Assembly (NCBI GenBank): GCA_958450325.1
Contig: OY288242.1
Coordinates: 71,596,562-71,660,561 of the forward strand
DNA length: 64,000 nt
Origin: Agrostemma githago
Taxonomy: Eukaryota > Streptophyta > Magnoliopsida > Caryophyllales > Caryophyllaceae
Direction of reading: 5' to 3'
A model generated the notes under the pieces. That model ran no database searches, was not told where the DNA came from, and saw nothing but the letters and a program-made list of their open reading frames with translations. Shown piece by piece: positions 1 to 11,712 of this stretch; the first letter of the stretch is position 1, and each line of letters starts with the position of its first letter. The translations under genes were made by a program, and so were the position numbers.

Positions 1-881
1 CTGGAATAGAGCTCAAATGGCCCATTGGATATGGAAACTTCTTTCGGCTAAGTCTAGCCTCTGGAAAGAGTGGCACGCTCGATATGTTCTTCAGAATCAA
101 AGCTTTTGGTCTATTTAAAAGAGAGAAAGACATACTTCTACTTGGAAAAGCATTCTTAGCTTAAGGGATAAGATTGTGCAGAAGATGAGGGGTATAGAAG
201 CTGCTGCTGGCTTGGTGAAGAGCTGGACTTATAAGGATTCTTTTAATGTTAGTGCACCTTATAACTAGTTACGAAAGCGTCAGCAAACTGTTCGATGGAT
301 GACTAGGATTAAGGTAATAGCCTTACTCCTAAGCATAGAGTTATTTTGGCAATGGCGAGACAACGGTCTTTGGCAACTCAGGATAAATTGCAGAAAATGG
401 GCCTGCAGTTGGCTAGCAGATGCGAATTATGTGAGCAACAGGCTGAAAATGCTAAGCACCTGTTCTTTGGCTGTACTTTCTCTAGGCAGGTATGGCAACA
501 CCTCCCCAACTGGATGCAGATTACTGGCAGAAGCTCGCACTTGATCACTGAGCTAGTCTGGTGTACCACAAGAAGATCACGAAGGCATTGGAAGAATCAA
601 TGGTTTTGTAGTACAATAGCTGCAGCTACGTATTAGATTTGGATGGAAAGAAATAATAGGATTTTTACTGCTACTAGAACTTCAGTTGATAGCCTTGTTA
701 GTCGCATTAAGTTTGAAGTTAGCACTAGATTACGTGTTAGAGGTCTTGATCTAGCTATGAAATGCTTGTTATAGAGGTGGTTCTTATCTTGTAGAGGTTA
801 TATCTTTTGTAAGATCTTAATCTTATTTTAATAAAATAAGGCATACTTTTCTTCCAAAAAAAAGTAATAATAATAATAATC
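1..881 (+). mobile_element. 3' end of a decayed LINE (non-LTR retrotransposon)
   Basis: Translation of the plus strand gives, across several frames and stops, the end of a plant L1-type ORF2. The recognisable part is the reverse-transcriptase zinc-binding region at about 346-636, with a CxxC motif (CELC) followed by HLFFGC. The end of the ORF is near 772. It is followed by a short A/T-rich 3' tail that ends in five TAA-like triplets at about 866-881, as expected for a LINE 3' terminus. The RT and endonuclease domains lie upstream of the window or are lost. In-frame stops (for example at 115 and 634) make this a pseudogene. Family assignment is by motif and layout only. Confidence 0.75.
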
Positions 882-1835
882 GGCAAAGTGAGAGAAAGTG
901 TTTCTCTCTCTATAACCGTTTTCTCTCGAGCGTTTCTTCTTCGTTGTTCTCGCGAGCTTCCATGGCGGATTCTCAGGTGAAGAGAGGTCCCGGTAGGCCA
1001 AAGAAGAATCAATTGCCACCATTACCACCTGCTCCTGGATCGTCGAGCTCAGAATCGAAGATTGATGGAGGCTCTTCGAAGAAAGGGGAACAGAGTGCTT
1101 CGCAACAGATTTCGCTCAATGATTTCATAATCAATGCCATTAACAATTCTGCTATTACTCCTCCAATTTGTAAATCTATTCAGTCAGAACCTGTGATTGA
1201 ATCTACTTTGCATATAGAACCAGTATTGGAACCTGTTGTAGTATCGGTCATTCCCCATGTTTCTGATACTGTGATTCCCCATGTTTCTAAACCTAATTGG
1301 TCGAGGATTGCAGCTAAACCCCAACAATTAGGAATGAGTCTTTCTTTCTATGAGGAAGTTCTTAATTCCACAGAAATTGATTTTTACTTAGACAGACGAT
1401 TTTGGGGATGAACTTAAAATCTAGGAGAACACTTTAATGGGTAATGTGATAGGATCGAAACCTAACCTGCAAGCCATGAAAAAGTTTGTTCAGGAGAAAT
1501 GGGGCTCAATTTCACTACCCGTTGTGCAATACTTTAAGAAGGAGTGGTTTTCCTTTTCGATTTAACTCCAAGGAAGCCATGGCAGGTTGTACTCAGAGGA
1601 AGACCTTGGAAGATGGGGGTTTATACACTCATTCTCACGGAATGGACTCCTACTTTCTCTGGTGAAATGGAGAGAATTGCTTGTGTTCCAATCTGGGTGT
1701 TGTTTCCAGATCTTGATCCCTGTCTTTGATCTGAAGTGGTCTTAGGAAAGATGGCCAGTAAGATTAGTAAACCCCTTTGTGCTGACATTGCTACCACTAC
1801 TAAAGCTAAGCTTTCATTTCCTCAAATTCTGGCAT
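882..1835 (+). mobile_element. 5' part of a second LINE (ORF1, DUF4283 type), truncated
   Basis: A short CT-rich leader precedes an ATG at 962. The ORF starts MADSQVKRGPGRPKKNQ, an AT-hook-like basic stretch, and runs to a stop at about 1411. After a break, further frames at about 1440-1730 translate as the DUF4283 (LINE ORF1 / retroelement) domain: motifs like IGSKPNLQAMKKFV, then FRFNSKEAM, then LILTEWTPTF and MERIACVPIWVLFP. At least two frameshifts are needed to join them. Homology fades near 1835, so the element lacks ORF2 and its own 3' end, which is the reverse of the usual 5' truncation of LINEs. It begins directly after the tail of the LINE to its left. Confidence 0.7.
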
Positions 1836-2761
1836 AATATCATAATCATAACAATAAACATAATGTAATTTTTCTTTAAAAAAAGGGGGGAGAAGAATGC
1901 AAGAGGAGGTAGTTGTTTGTGTTGATTTTTATTCAAATGGTTGTGTGGTTTTATTATAGTAGTATCACTAGTATGCATGTGAAGTATGCATGCATGTGAA
2001 GTATACATGTGAGGTATGCATGCATGCGTAAGTTGTGAATCAATACATTTGGTTCATTGTAAATATTTGTTTTAAGTATATTACCCTTTTGCTCTCTTAG
2101 TAAATATACTCTTGCATTTATCCTTTTTAAGGTTTTATACATAGTTGTTGAATCTAACTGTTTCTACTCGTATACATGAAATTTTCTTCGTACAAATTTG
2201 CAAAATAAGTATATTAATTTTTAATCTCCACCGACGCTACAGTACTTTTAACCCTTATAAAATCCACAAAATCTTATCACCTTAATCACTTCCCTTATCC
2301 GCTCCGTCTTAAAAAATTTTTATAAAAATTACTAATAATATATGTATAGAGACGGAGAAGACGACGGCATCATGCGCTCTATTAAGCAAAATTTTCGTGA
2401 GTTGGAGGGTCTACTTAATGTACTCATGTTTATAATAGTTCTGTTAGTCGCCTTTTTCATATTTCTATATATCAATAAATAGTTTATGCTTCATGTATTC
2501 CTTATAAATCAATTAATTGTCACTAATCCATTATGAACTTCGTTAATTACACTCATTTTTTTTCCTCATTGTATGCATTCGGCTTATATATCCTCATTAT
2601 TTTTTATCTATTTCTATCTTTTCACAATTTTATATGCTAATATTAATGTTAGTATTAGTGATTATTGATTATTTAATATATTAATACATTACTTTACTAT
2701 AGATTGTTTATGATTATTATACTAACACCTGCAAAATTCTATGTGATAGATTTAAAAGAAA
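1836..2761. other. AT-rich spacer, no gene seen
   Basis: No coding sequence could be supported here. At 1971-2035 there is a small purine/pyrimidine microsatellite-like patch in which GTATGCATGCATG-type units alternate with GTGAAGTATAC units. The rest is AT-rich and may hold the eroded 5' LTR of the copia element that starts at 2762, but no TG...CA ends or tRNA primer site could be recognised. Confidence 0.5.
1971..2035. repeat. Short degenerate tandem repeat (TATGCATG/GTGAAGTA units)
   Basis: Units of the form GTATGCATGCATGTGAAG recur about three times with drift. This gives alternating purine/pyrimidine runs and several overlapping self-complementary TGCATGCA words. It looks like slippage-generated simple sequence inside an untranscribed spacer. 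Confidence 0.6.
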
Positions 2762-3767
2762 ATGACTCAGATTGCAAAAAGGAAATTTGACATCCTTGAC
2801 TTATCTGGTCAAAAGTCTTACAATGGATAGATGATGTCATTGCTCATTTAGGGGCAAAAGCTAAGGCCTTGAACATACTGTCGAGAAAGGCAATTCGGCT
2901 ACCCACCAGGAAAAACAAAAGGCTCATATATTTATACGACATCACATTAATGAAGGGCTAGAAAATGAATATTTGAGAATCAGAGATCCATCTGAATTAT
3001 GGTCCCTTCTTGAGGAACGGTTCGGACATCAACAATATGTCCTCCTCCCAAAATTTTGACATGAAAGGCAAAATTTTCGTTTCCAAGATTTTACTTCGGT
3101 AAACGAATATAATTCTGCTATATTCCGTATTGCATCGCAACTAGAGTATTGTGGGGAAGAAGTTAGTGATTTCAGTAAAATAGAGAAAACATTCTCTACC
3201 ATGGGTAAAAGAAACATGGATTTTCAAAGGAGTATCAGAATCAATAAATTGAAAAATTCACGGACCTAATTGCAATACTTTTAGTTGCTGAACAACATGA
3301 CGAAGTTCTATTAAGAAATGACAATTTGAGGCCAAGTGGCTCTACTGCTATACCAGAGGCGAATTTCGTTGGACGTGGGCGTGGTCGTGGCCGCGGACGG
3401 GGTCGAGGATGCGGTAATGGCCCAGGTAGAGGTCAAAACCCATTTAAATATACACGCCTGGGAAAAACAAATGTTAATTCCGATGCCTCGGAAAAACATA
3501 AGACCACCTGTCATAAATGTGGCATGGAGGGTCATTGGGCTCGCACATATCGCACCCCAAAACATTTTGTCGACCTCTATCAAGCATCCATCAAGAAAAA
3601 AAGAGGGGGAGACACGTCTTGTTACAGATGTCGTACCGTTAAATTTTGAAATGTCTGAATCAAATTTTGCTGAAACTGACCTGCTCGAGTAAGAGATGAC
3701 TGAAACAGCTAATTATTTTCTTGATGATGGTGCTAGGAGCAGTGGATTCTAGACGATCTCCACTATG
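2762..3767 (+). pseudogene. Ty1/copia gag, left half of an interrupted element
   Basis: From an ATG at 2762 (MTQIAKRKFDILDLSGQK) the plus strand reads as a plant copia gag of the Ale/Retrofit kind. It has stretches like FIRHHINEGLENEYLRIRDP, LWSLLEERFGHQ and FTSVNEYNSAIFRIASQLEY, but needs several frame changes and crosses stops. It ends in a Gly/Arg-rich tract (3371-3430) and a zinc knuckle starting at 3509. The knuckle reads CxxCxxxxHxxxxY: the fourth ligand at 3548-3550 is TAT (Tyr) where Cys is expected, a single-base change. The element stops at 3762 where a Tat element is inserted and resumes at 18903. It is decayed and older than the insertion. Confidence 0.8.
3763..3767. other. Target site duplication CTATG, left copy
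   Basis: The five bases CTATG precede the TGTAGACACC start of the 5' LTR. The same five bases follow the 3' LTR at 18898-18902. Removing the element and one copy restores continuous copia-flanking sequence. A 5-bp duplication is what retroviral-type integrases make. Confidence 0.92.
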
Positions 3768-4157
3768 TGTAGACACCCGCATTTTGACTGCCAGGTGTCT
3801 ATGGCAGTTCCCAAAAAAACACCCGGTGATGATCGGACGCTAACATGCTTCTATGCACTCGGATACGAGCTCAAATCCATTAATCGCTGGCTAACACACT
3901 TACAGAGTACAAATATCACAAAATCAACCTCGAATCCAGGCCCAGCGGACCATTTCGAGTCAAACAAGACTAATTTGGGCCAAAACCGACACCGGAAATA
4001 AAACCGACCTTTTTACGATTGGGTCAACCCCGGTCAAAGTCGTTTCCGAAACATGCAAAACAAACCCTCAAGCATCAAAAGTCCAATTCAAACACAAACC
4101 CATCAAATATCCATGATCACGGTCCAAAACGAGTGACTCGCGTGACCCAGCTGGGCC

Positions 4158-4261
4158 ACTCGATCGAGTGCCCCACCCACTCGATCGAGTGGGCCCTTAT
4201 TCAAACCCGACGGCTGACGCACAAGCCCACTCGACCGAGTCAGCTGCCTACTCGGTCGAGT
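4158..4261. repeat. Palindrome cluster A in U3: four ACTCGNNCGAGT copies
   Basis: Copies at 4158-4169, 4179-4190, 4229-4240 and 4250-4261 read ACTCG, two variable central bases (AT, AT, AC, GT), CGAGT. The last copy ends about 28 bp before the TATA box at 4290. This position and the two-fold symmetry suggest a binding site for a dimeric regulator or a source of hairpin RNA; neither is shown by sequence alone. Confidence 0.9.
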
Positions 4262-4288
4262 AACCCTAAACCGGAGCCCTAGGTTTTC

Positions 4289-4297
4289 CTATATAAG
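4289..4297 (+). promoter_or_regulatory. TATA box of the 5' LTR promoter
   Basis: CTATATAAG occurs about 30 bp after the palindrome cluster and is followed by a C/A-rich start region. The same site is kept in the 3' LTR at 16788-16796. Transcription probably starts near 4320, which would define the U3/R border. Confidence 0.7.
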
Positions 4298-5390
4298 CAA
4301 CCCTCATGCAACAACTTTGAACAACTTTTCGAAACCCTAGAGCAACCATACGCATACACACTACGTCTTTTACAAACCCTAATCAAACCTTAAGCAACAC
4401 CCTAGCAAACCCTAAACTAGTTTTAGGATTCAACAACCCAAGCCACCATAACTCAACCTTCATCCACCTCGAAGACTCTAAGTGTTAAAGCCACGTTTAC
4501 GGGTCCGCGCCGAGACAAGAACATGTAGGTTGAGGGTGTCAAAACCCCGTCTCTTCTCTTCTCTTCCTCCTTCTCGCGTCATGTCATCTTCATATGGGTC
4601 ATTTTTTTTATTTTATTTTATCGCTATTATCGCATCATTAATATCGATAATACTAATATCAAAACATTAAAATACCTGTCAATTTGTGTCGAGTATGAGT
4701 GATATCGGAATGAGGAAACACGAACATACAAGTGTACTGCACACAGCGTTGACGGTCGCTCGTTCTGATATCCCGATTACTTGATTATTGCGATAGGTTA
4801 ACTTCAACAATAATTTTCATATCGTTTGTATCATTATTGTTATTCGCATGTCGCATCGATTTCTCAGAAAACAAACATCGTACTTTAATAAGGGTCGAAA
4901 CTCGTTGACACGGATCCGACATCACAATCCCTAGGGATTTATTTCGATGTCGGAAAGGTCGAGGGAATCAAGTTTTTTATTTATTCAAGTAAAGCGTAGA
5001 TTTTAGATTCGATACCAATTCCATAATTGGATATCGAATTTAACAATCAAGTCATATGAATTAATTAACGTGATTTGTTCATATCACGATAATTAATTTA
5101 CAACGACTAAAATCAATTTATTTATTTTTTTCTATTTCACTCTAATATTCCATATCGATTCAAATAATCGAATATGGGATACAACGAGTATTCAAAATTA
5201 GAATCGAGTATAAATTCAACAATATTTATATTCGGTCCGATAAAATTCGCGATTTATAAAAAAACAAGTCGAACATAAATTGTGCAATATTTACGTCCGA
5301 TTCGGTAAAATCGTCAAACTCTCAAAACTCAAAAGCAATTTCAAAATCAACAATTATAATTGCAAACAAATTACAATTCGTACAGAGGGC

Positions 5391-5612
5391 ACTCGACCGA
5401 GTGCCTAGCCCACTCGGTCGAGTGGCGTCCCAAAAATCGCATCAGAATGTTTTTCACGACCTCCACTCGATCGAGTCTCACAAGTGACTCGGTCAAGTGG
5501 CCATGTACTTGACCGAGTTGGTCAATAACTCGGCCGAGTATGGTCTAAAACGCGGAACAGAAACCTCTTTTCAGGATCTACTCGATCGAGTCTACTGACC
5601 ACTCGATCGAGT
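5391..5612. repeat. Palindrome cluster B in R/U5: eight ACTCGNNCGAGT copies
   Basis: Copies start at 5391, 5412, 5465, 5487, 5507, 5528, 5580 and 5601. Centres are AC, GT, AT, GT, AC, CC, AT, AT. Two copies carry one changed base each (5487, CAAGT end; 5507, ACTTG start), and in the 3' LTR both match the consensus again. The cluster lies downstream of the TATA box, so it would be present in the element's RNA, where each unit could pair with itself or with neighbours. Confidence 0.9.
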
Positions 5613-6416
5613 AACCTCATAACGATTAACACAATAATCGTACATTATTCTATTTTCAAAATCCGATAGTATTTCACGACTTAGGTCGACACGTGCATAA
5701 TTAATCATGTGTATGCTATCTTTTCAAACCATGCATCATCTTGTACATCATTCAATTCAATTCAATTCAATTCATTATTTGCACAAACCGTTAATATCGA
5801 TTTACCGTTACTAACCGTTTGCTTGTTTCTCTTGTCAATTTAATTCTTGTTCGTTTATTATACTGAATGAACCCACATGCTAAAATTCCACTTTGACGTA
5901 GAATTAATTGCATTAAATTGACTTAGAAATCCTTTTCAATTCCATTCACATGTCTAGGGAAAATACTCTTTGCATATCATTTTCCCGTTTAACTAACGCG
6001 CGTATTGTAAGTCATTCGAATTCTTAGTAGAGGCCGCTAATGTGCGGGCGGGGTTGGGTGTCCTTTGTGGGCTTCCCAACACGTACCCTCACCCCTTACT
6101 CAGAACCTCGGTTTCCGGATGCCCGAAACCGTTGGCGCACGAGAGTCATACAATACACAATATCCGATAATGTCGGTATTGGTATCAAATGCAAAGGGAC
6201 GAGCCCAATAAACTCTGACATCGGAAATGGGCCGTATTTTGTATACGGACCACTACGACATAGAGTGGGCTCGAATGGTTCCGAATAACCACAAAATTTG
6301 GTGGCGACTCCACATAGACCTAAATTTCAATTCGATCCATTCTCATATGGAGATTCATTCGCCTCCCCAAACCCGCGCGTGGCCGCGTCGGGGTGGACCT
6401 ATGTCATGTCCACAAT

Positions 6417-6435
6417 TTGGCGACTCCGCTGGGGA
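6417..6435 (+). other. Primer-binding site of the Tat element
   Basis: Directly after the 5' LTR comes TTTGGCGACTCCGCTGGGGA. TGGCGAC-type sites at this place are known from Tat/Ogre elements, where they are reported to pair with the 3' end of a tRNA-Arg. The tRNA assignment is from knowledge of the family and is not tested here. Confidence 0.75.
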
Positions 6436-7488
6436 TTAACTGATGTGTGACTTACCATCGGCATCCTCAGGGTGAGACTCGAATAGAAATCGTTTGACAA
6501 ATACAATACGCGTTTTAGTTTTACGGTTCATGCATAACCCATATTTTCCCGGGCCGGTACTGGTGACCGACGTCCCACTATACCATTGATGTACTCCAAT
6601 ATGGATATGTCAAAAGGTGTCCATAGTCGATTCGAGTGGGTTTTGCGGCATGTTCTAAGCTCAATTCGACTTAGAGAGTCCGTCCCGATCAACGTCTAGA
6701 CTATGTACACTGGTATAGACCCTTTCAGACCAACCGAGACTTAGTGTAGAGCATACATGGCGTCGTTATAATGCTTGTGTGACTATGTGCTACTTGGTTT
6801 CCGAGTCGTTTTCAAAAATGTCAACTTTTCAAAAATTACATCCTCCTTTTCAAGATATTCAATTTTCAAAACCCGGGACATACCGAATTTAGGACTTATG
6901 ATTTTACTCAAAATGGCCTATTTTCTAGATGGTATGCTGCCCAATTCAAAACTCAAAATTACTTTCAAAACCCGCGGCCCAACGCTCTTTCGTTTTTCTC
7001 GAAAATTGGGCCCTCAACCGAGTTTTCTCGGATTTCTTCAAAAACAATCAATTTTCAAAACTTCCCTCCTCTTAGGACTTCCCATATGTAGCAGTGTCGG
7101 GTCATGTCTTAAGTTGTCAAGTTTCTCTAGCGTCGAAGCTCTGTCGATCTTACATCACGAGCTTCTTCCCTATCCCAGTCCGCCTTATTAGACTAAGGCA
7201 AGGCCCACCTAAGTAGGACATACTCTTACGAAGGAGGGCCCGTCAACACAATCGAGTCAAAAGTCTGGGGATGTCCCACGTGAACCTTCCTTCGAACAGG
7301 ACTAGGCCCACTTGCCGAATCCTAAGGGAGGCCCACACCTCACAAGTCACCCGTCTAGGTGTCTTCCTCGAGTCATTTCCCTTTTAGTCTCGTTCGGAAT
7401 GTACTTTCCATTCCGGGATTTCTGGGCTAGTTTCTGATTACGCGGTGTTCTTACAGACAGGCCAGCCACAACCCGACATCAACGCAAG
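6436..7488 (+). other. Untranslated leader of the Tat element
   Basis: About 1.05 kb between the primer-binding site and the gag ATG. No protein is supported; the short ORFs in it are not like any known domain. It has several TTTTCAAAA-type runs at 6810-7060 and a GGCCCA-rich stretch at 7195-7330. Confidence 0.7.
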
Positions 7489-10400
7489 ATGGAAGAATTG
7501 AAAAATGCCCTAGCCAAAATCGAGACTCAACTAACCTCCATCCTTGCTAACCAAGCAACTTTGGACACTCGCCTGAGCACCGTAGAGAAGACAGTCCCAG
7601 TTGAAGGAGCTGATTCCACTGGGCCCATAGCCAAATAGGTCAGCGTTGTTCGCAGGCTCGAGGAGCAAGTGCACTTATCAACAAGCAACTCAATCCACTC
7701 CGAAAATGCTCGCATTTATTCACCTTTGAGTAACGAGCTACCTGCCAACCTCAACTTGACGGGAATTCCTATGTTTGAGGGTACCGAAGACCCGGTCCAT
7801 CATATCCGGGCATTCAAAGACTTCATGGCAGTCAAAGGGGTAAATTCCGCCATGTTCAGGCACCTATTCCCTTCCTCCTTGGAGAAGCATCCCAGGGCCT
7901 GGTTCTACAGGCTCGACCCCAAGAAATACGAGACTTGGGATGATGTGGCGACCGAATTTGCTCGGAACTACGCCGATAACACTGAAATCCAGACTACAAT
8001 GCGTACTCTGGAGGTAATGGCCCAAGAGCCCAAAGAGGGGTTCACAAAATACCTGCAGAGATGGAGGGCCGAGAGTGTGAAGCTGGTTGACAAGCCCGAC
8101 GAGAAGGCCCTAGTGGAAGCCTTCGTCAAAAATCTACTCCCATCCTACCGGGTCCATCTCCGGTATGCTATCATCCCAAACTTCGTTGTCCTTACTGAAA
8201 TGGGCACGAGAATCGAGGATGACTTGAGACTAGAGAGCCTGACTAAGGCCCCTACCAAGGGCTATCAAGGGGCAAGTTCATCTACGATCAAGCCCACACC
8301 CGCAGTCGCGACTCGCAGCATCTTCGACGAGGTAAACCTGCTCGACACCTCATCTAAGAAGAATACACCAAATCGGGTATTCACAGATATAGGGACTACC
8401 TATACTTACGCCTTACAAAGGCTATCATCAAAGGGCCTGATCCAGCCGATAGGCCCAACTGCAGAACCTCCAGTAGAAAAGAGGCCCAAAACTTACAATG
8501 CTCAGGCCTATTGTCAGTATCATCGGGGTAACGGGCATGATACTGAAAAATGTTGGAGGCTAAAGCACTTGATCCAAGATCTTATCGAGAGCGGGAAAAT
8601 CCCGTTGCCCGGAGACAAGCCGAGCAACAAAGAAAACCCGTTCAGCGCCCATGTTATCTTCACCGGTGAGGTAATTGACTGTTCTCACCTCATCTCTCCC
8701 TATATCCCACAAATCAACGGGATATGGTTCGACGACGAGGATGATGTATACTTAACCAAAGGGGAAGTTGTCCCCATCACCCTTGAAGAGGTCCGAAAGG
8801 CTAAGTCCAAAGCCTTAGCCACCAATCATCTCGCCGCAGCTGGGCGTTCCATCCCTATATCCGTCACTGAACCTGCCAGGACGGTGCCCACCCTCGAAGA
8901 ACCAAGCCCAGACACAGCTCTGGTCCAGCAAATGAAGAGGGTCCGAGCTGATCTAACCATATGGCAACTATTGGTTAGCTCGCAAGCTCATCGGGAAGCA
9001 CTAACCAAGGCTCTCGATGAAATCAAGGTTGATTCAGAGGCTACCCCTGCTGAAATGGTAGCCACCATTATGCCCTACCTTAAGAGCAAATCCAAAGAAG
9101 AGGGCTCGCTCATAACCTTCTCCGAAGCTGACTTACCACCATTTGGGCCCAATCACAATCTGGCCGTATACATCACGGTCATCTGCAAAGGTAAATATCT
9201 CCCGATGACCCTTATCGACGATGGATCAGCCGTGAATGTCCTCCCTCTAAGGACCGCGAAAGCACTCGGCATCACCGATGCCGTTTACCTTCCGACGGCG
9301 CAGACTATCCAAGCGTTCGACGGAAGCCCAAAATCTGTCGCCGGGGCCGTAAAATTGAAGATCATAACGGGCCCAATCGAAAAGGAATTGGAATTTCAGG
9401 TGATAGATGTCACCTCGTCATTCAATCTCTTGCTGGGAAGGCCTTGGATCCACGCAGTCAAGGCCGTGTCATCTACCCTCCATCGAAAAGTCAAGATGCC
9501 CCTTAAAGACGGTATCATCACACTGGAGGCGACCCCAATTACCGTGGCAAGCTGCAACGCTACGGGTCGGGCCGACCCATGAGGATTTGATTTCGTGGGC
9601 ATGATCGAAGAAGAATATCTCTTTAGGCCCTATTTCACAAGTAGCATCGACACGATGCTACAAAATCTGGGTTACCTACCCGGAATAACCTCAAGGCCAT
9701 ACCTTTCAGCTGGGAGGATTATCGAGGTTCTAAATGATGGCGAATCACATTTCGGATTGGGGTACGCTGTAACCCCAGAAAACGTGATTCGGGCCGGTAT
9801 TCACAAAGCCATCGACATTCTCAAAGGTACTTACATAAGCCCTTATAGCCTGAAGTTAACGGATTACTTCGTCACTCCGGTCTTCGGAGCCGTCCAAGTG
9901 GGCCTCTACCGACCCACCGTCACATATCCCGAGACCAAAAAGGCTCGGGAATGCAATTTCATCCCTGATGATATATTCACCATCGTCCAGGCCGAATCAA
10001 AGGAGGGCGAAAACAACTCCGAGCCCGTGCTGGGGCTCTTATTCGGGGAAGACAAGACCGTCCCCGCTCCAAAGGACGACTTGGTCAACCTGATCCTTCG
10101 CAGTGATCGGTTTGACCCAACCAAGCTAATCACCGAGGTCGGTACCAACACCGAGACGAGGGCTTGGAGGAAGACCATAAAATGGACCGACGGTCAAGGA
10201 CGGGTCTACAAGCTGACCACCGGCGAAGGAGACGTGCCGGATACCGAGTCTGAGTCAGAGTCAGAGTCGGAGTCTGAGTCCGAGTCTAGAGGGTCTGGTG
10301 CTAAAGTCGAGTCTGTAACCCCTCTTCCCTTATCCACTGAGGTCTCGGGGCCTGTCCCAAGACCTCTCCCTATCCCGCCACTGACCAATGATCAGATGGC

Positions 10401-11712
10401 AGCTCTATTCGAGCTATTTTCAAAATTTACCATCAATAATAATAACGAACACCGTTCTGCTTACGACTTGTCTTATTTCCAAAATTTTCTCAATTTCAAA
10501 AATTTTATATGCAATGACATTGAGAAATCCGAAGAACAGGTACCCCTACCTCAACATCTGGTCGAGCAGCTCGAGCAAAGGGAATCCCGAGTTCCGGTAA
10601 TCAAAGAAACTGAGTCCATCAACGTGGGAACCACTTTAGAGCCCCAGATGCTTAAGTTGGGCCTATCTTTAGATCCAGAGGAGAGAAAACAATTCGCAGA
10701 CCTCCTCCAGGAATTCAAAGATGTCTTTGCATGGTCCTACAAGGACATGCCGGGTATAGACCGGGAGATAGCCGAACACCGAATACCCATCAAAGATGGG
10801 TGCATGCCGGTAAAGCAAAAACTCAGAAGAATGAAGCCCGAGTGGTCTCTTAAAGTCAAGGAAGAGGTCGATAAACAATTTAAAGCAGGCTTTATACAAG
10901 TGTCTGAATATCCAGACTGGGTTGCAAACATCGTGCCGGTACCCAAGAAGGACGGCAAGGTGCGGGTTTGCGTGGACTTCCGGGATCTTAACAAGGCAAG
11001 CCCAAAAGACGATTTTCCGTTACCACACATCGACATACTGGTGGATAACACGGCCGATCATGCCCTTCTATCGTTCATGGACGGGTATGCCGGGTACAAT
11101 CAGATTAAAATGGCAGAAGAGGACATGGGTAAGACCACCTTCATTACACCTTGGGGTACTTACTGTTACACCGTCATGCCATTTGGGCTTATCAACGCCG
11201 GGGCCACTTATCAACGGACCGCCACTACTTTGCTCCACGATATGATGCATAAGGAAGTGGAGGTCTATGTGGACGACATGATCGTCAAATCCAAGGACCG
11301 AAGCGGGCACATTTCAGCCCTAAGAAAGTTGTTCACCCGGCTACGTAAATACAACATGAGATTGAACCCACAAAAATGCAGTTTTGGGGTAACGTCGGGC
11401 AAATTACTGGGCCATATCGTTAGCCAACGCGGCATCGAGGTCGACCCAGCTAAAATCAAAGCCATCACCGAGATGCAACCACCCAAGACCGAAAAGGAAA
11501 TAAGGGGGTTTCTCGGGAAAGTCCAATACATCAGCCGGTTCATTTCGAAACTAACCATGGTATGCGAACCCATCTTCAAAAAGCTAAAAATCGGAGAACG
11601 GGTGCTATGCGACGGCAAATGTCAAGCGGCTTTCGACAAAATCAAGGAGATTATGTCTGCTCCGCCGGTACTAATGCCATCTCAACACGGTCTGCCTTTG
11701 TCGTTATACCTA
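7489..11712 (+). pseudogene. Tat gag-protease-reverse transcriptase, with two nonsense codons
   Basis: The frame opens at ATG 7489 (MEELKNALAKIETQL, a coiled-coil-like start). It is cut by TAG at 7636-7638 and TGA at 9580-9582, yet stays in one frame, so each could be a single C-to-T change from CAG and CGA. Gag core is at about 7770-8240. A zinc finger-like CxYHxxxGHxxxxC lies at about 8512-8555. The aspartic protease has LIDDGSAVN, with DDGS at 9217-9228. A Glu/Ser repeat is at 10246-10287. Reverse transcriptase follows from about 10770, with FRDLNKA, MPFGL and the catalytic YVDD at 11266-11277. The frame enters RNase H and is cut at about 11712 by a DNA transposon. The polyprotein would make virus-like particles and copy the element's RNA to DNA. 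Confidence 0.9.
10246..10287 (+). repeat. Coding microsatellite, Glu-Ser repeat in pol
   Basis: GAGTCN hexanucleotide units encode about seven Glu-Ser pairs in the linker between protease and reverse transcriptase. The repeat keeps the frame. It probably varies in length between copies of the family. Confidence 0.85.

Larger units (their letters stand above)
3768..6414 (+). repeat. 5' LTR of the Tat element
   Basis: The LTR begins TGTAGACACCCG and ends CATGTCCACA, giving the TG...CA ends typical of LTRs. It is 2647 bp. A TATA box (CTATATAAG) lies at 4289-4297, so U3 is only about 0.52 kb and the transcribed R/U5 part is about 2.1 kb. It keeps two segments (about 42 bp near 3913-3956, and 17 bp near 4753-4770) that are missing from the 3' LTR. 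It carries two clusters of a 12-bp palindrome, described separately. Confidence 0.93.

Noticed and set aside
4019..4282. 87-codon frame repeated at 16518
   Set aside because: It lies inside both LTRs of the Tat element; the HSIE-type repeats in its translation come from the ACTCGATCGAGT motif, not from a protein.
4158..5612. Possible CRISPR-like array from regular short palindromes
   Set aside because: Plant LTR context, variable spacing, repeats of only 12 bp and no cas genes.
10206..10388. Minus-strand Asp-Ser repeat frame
   Set aside because: Antisense of the Glu-Ser microsatellite in pol.
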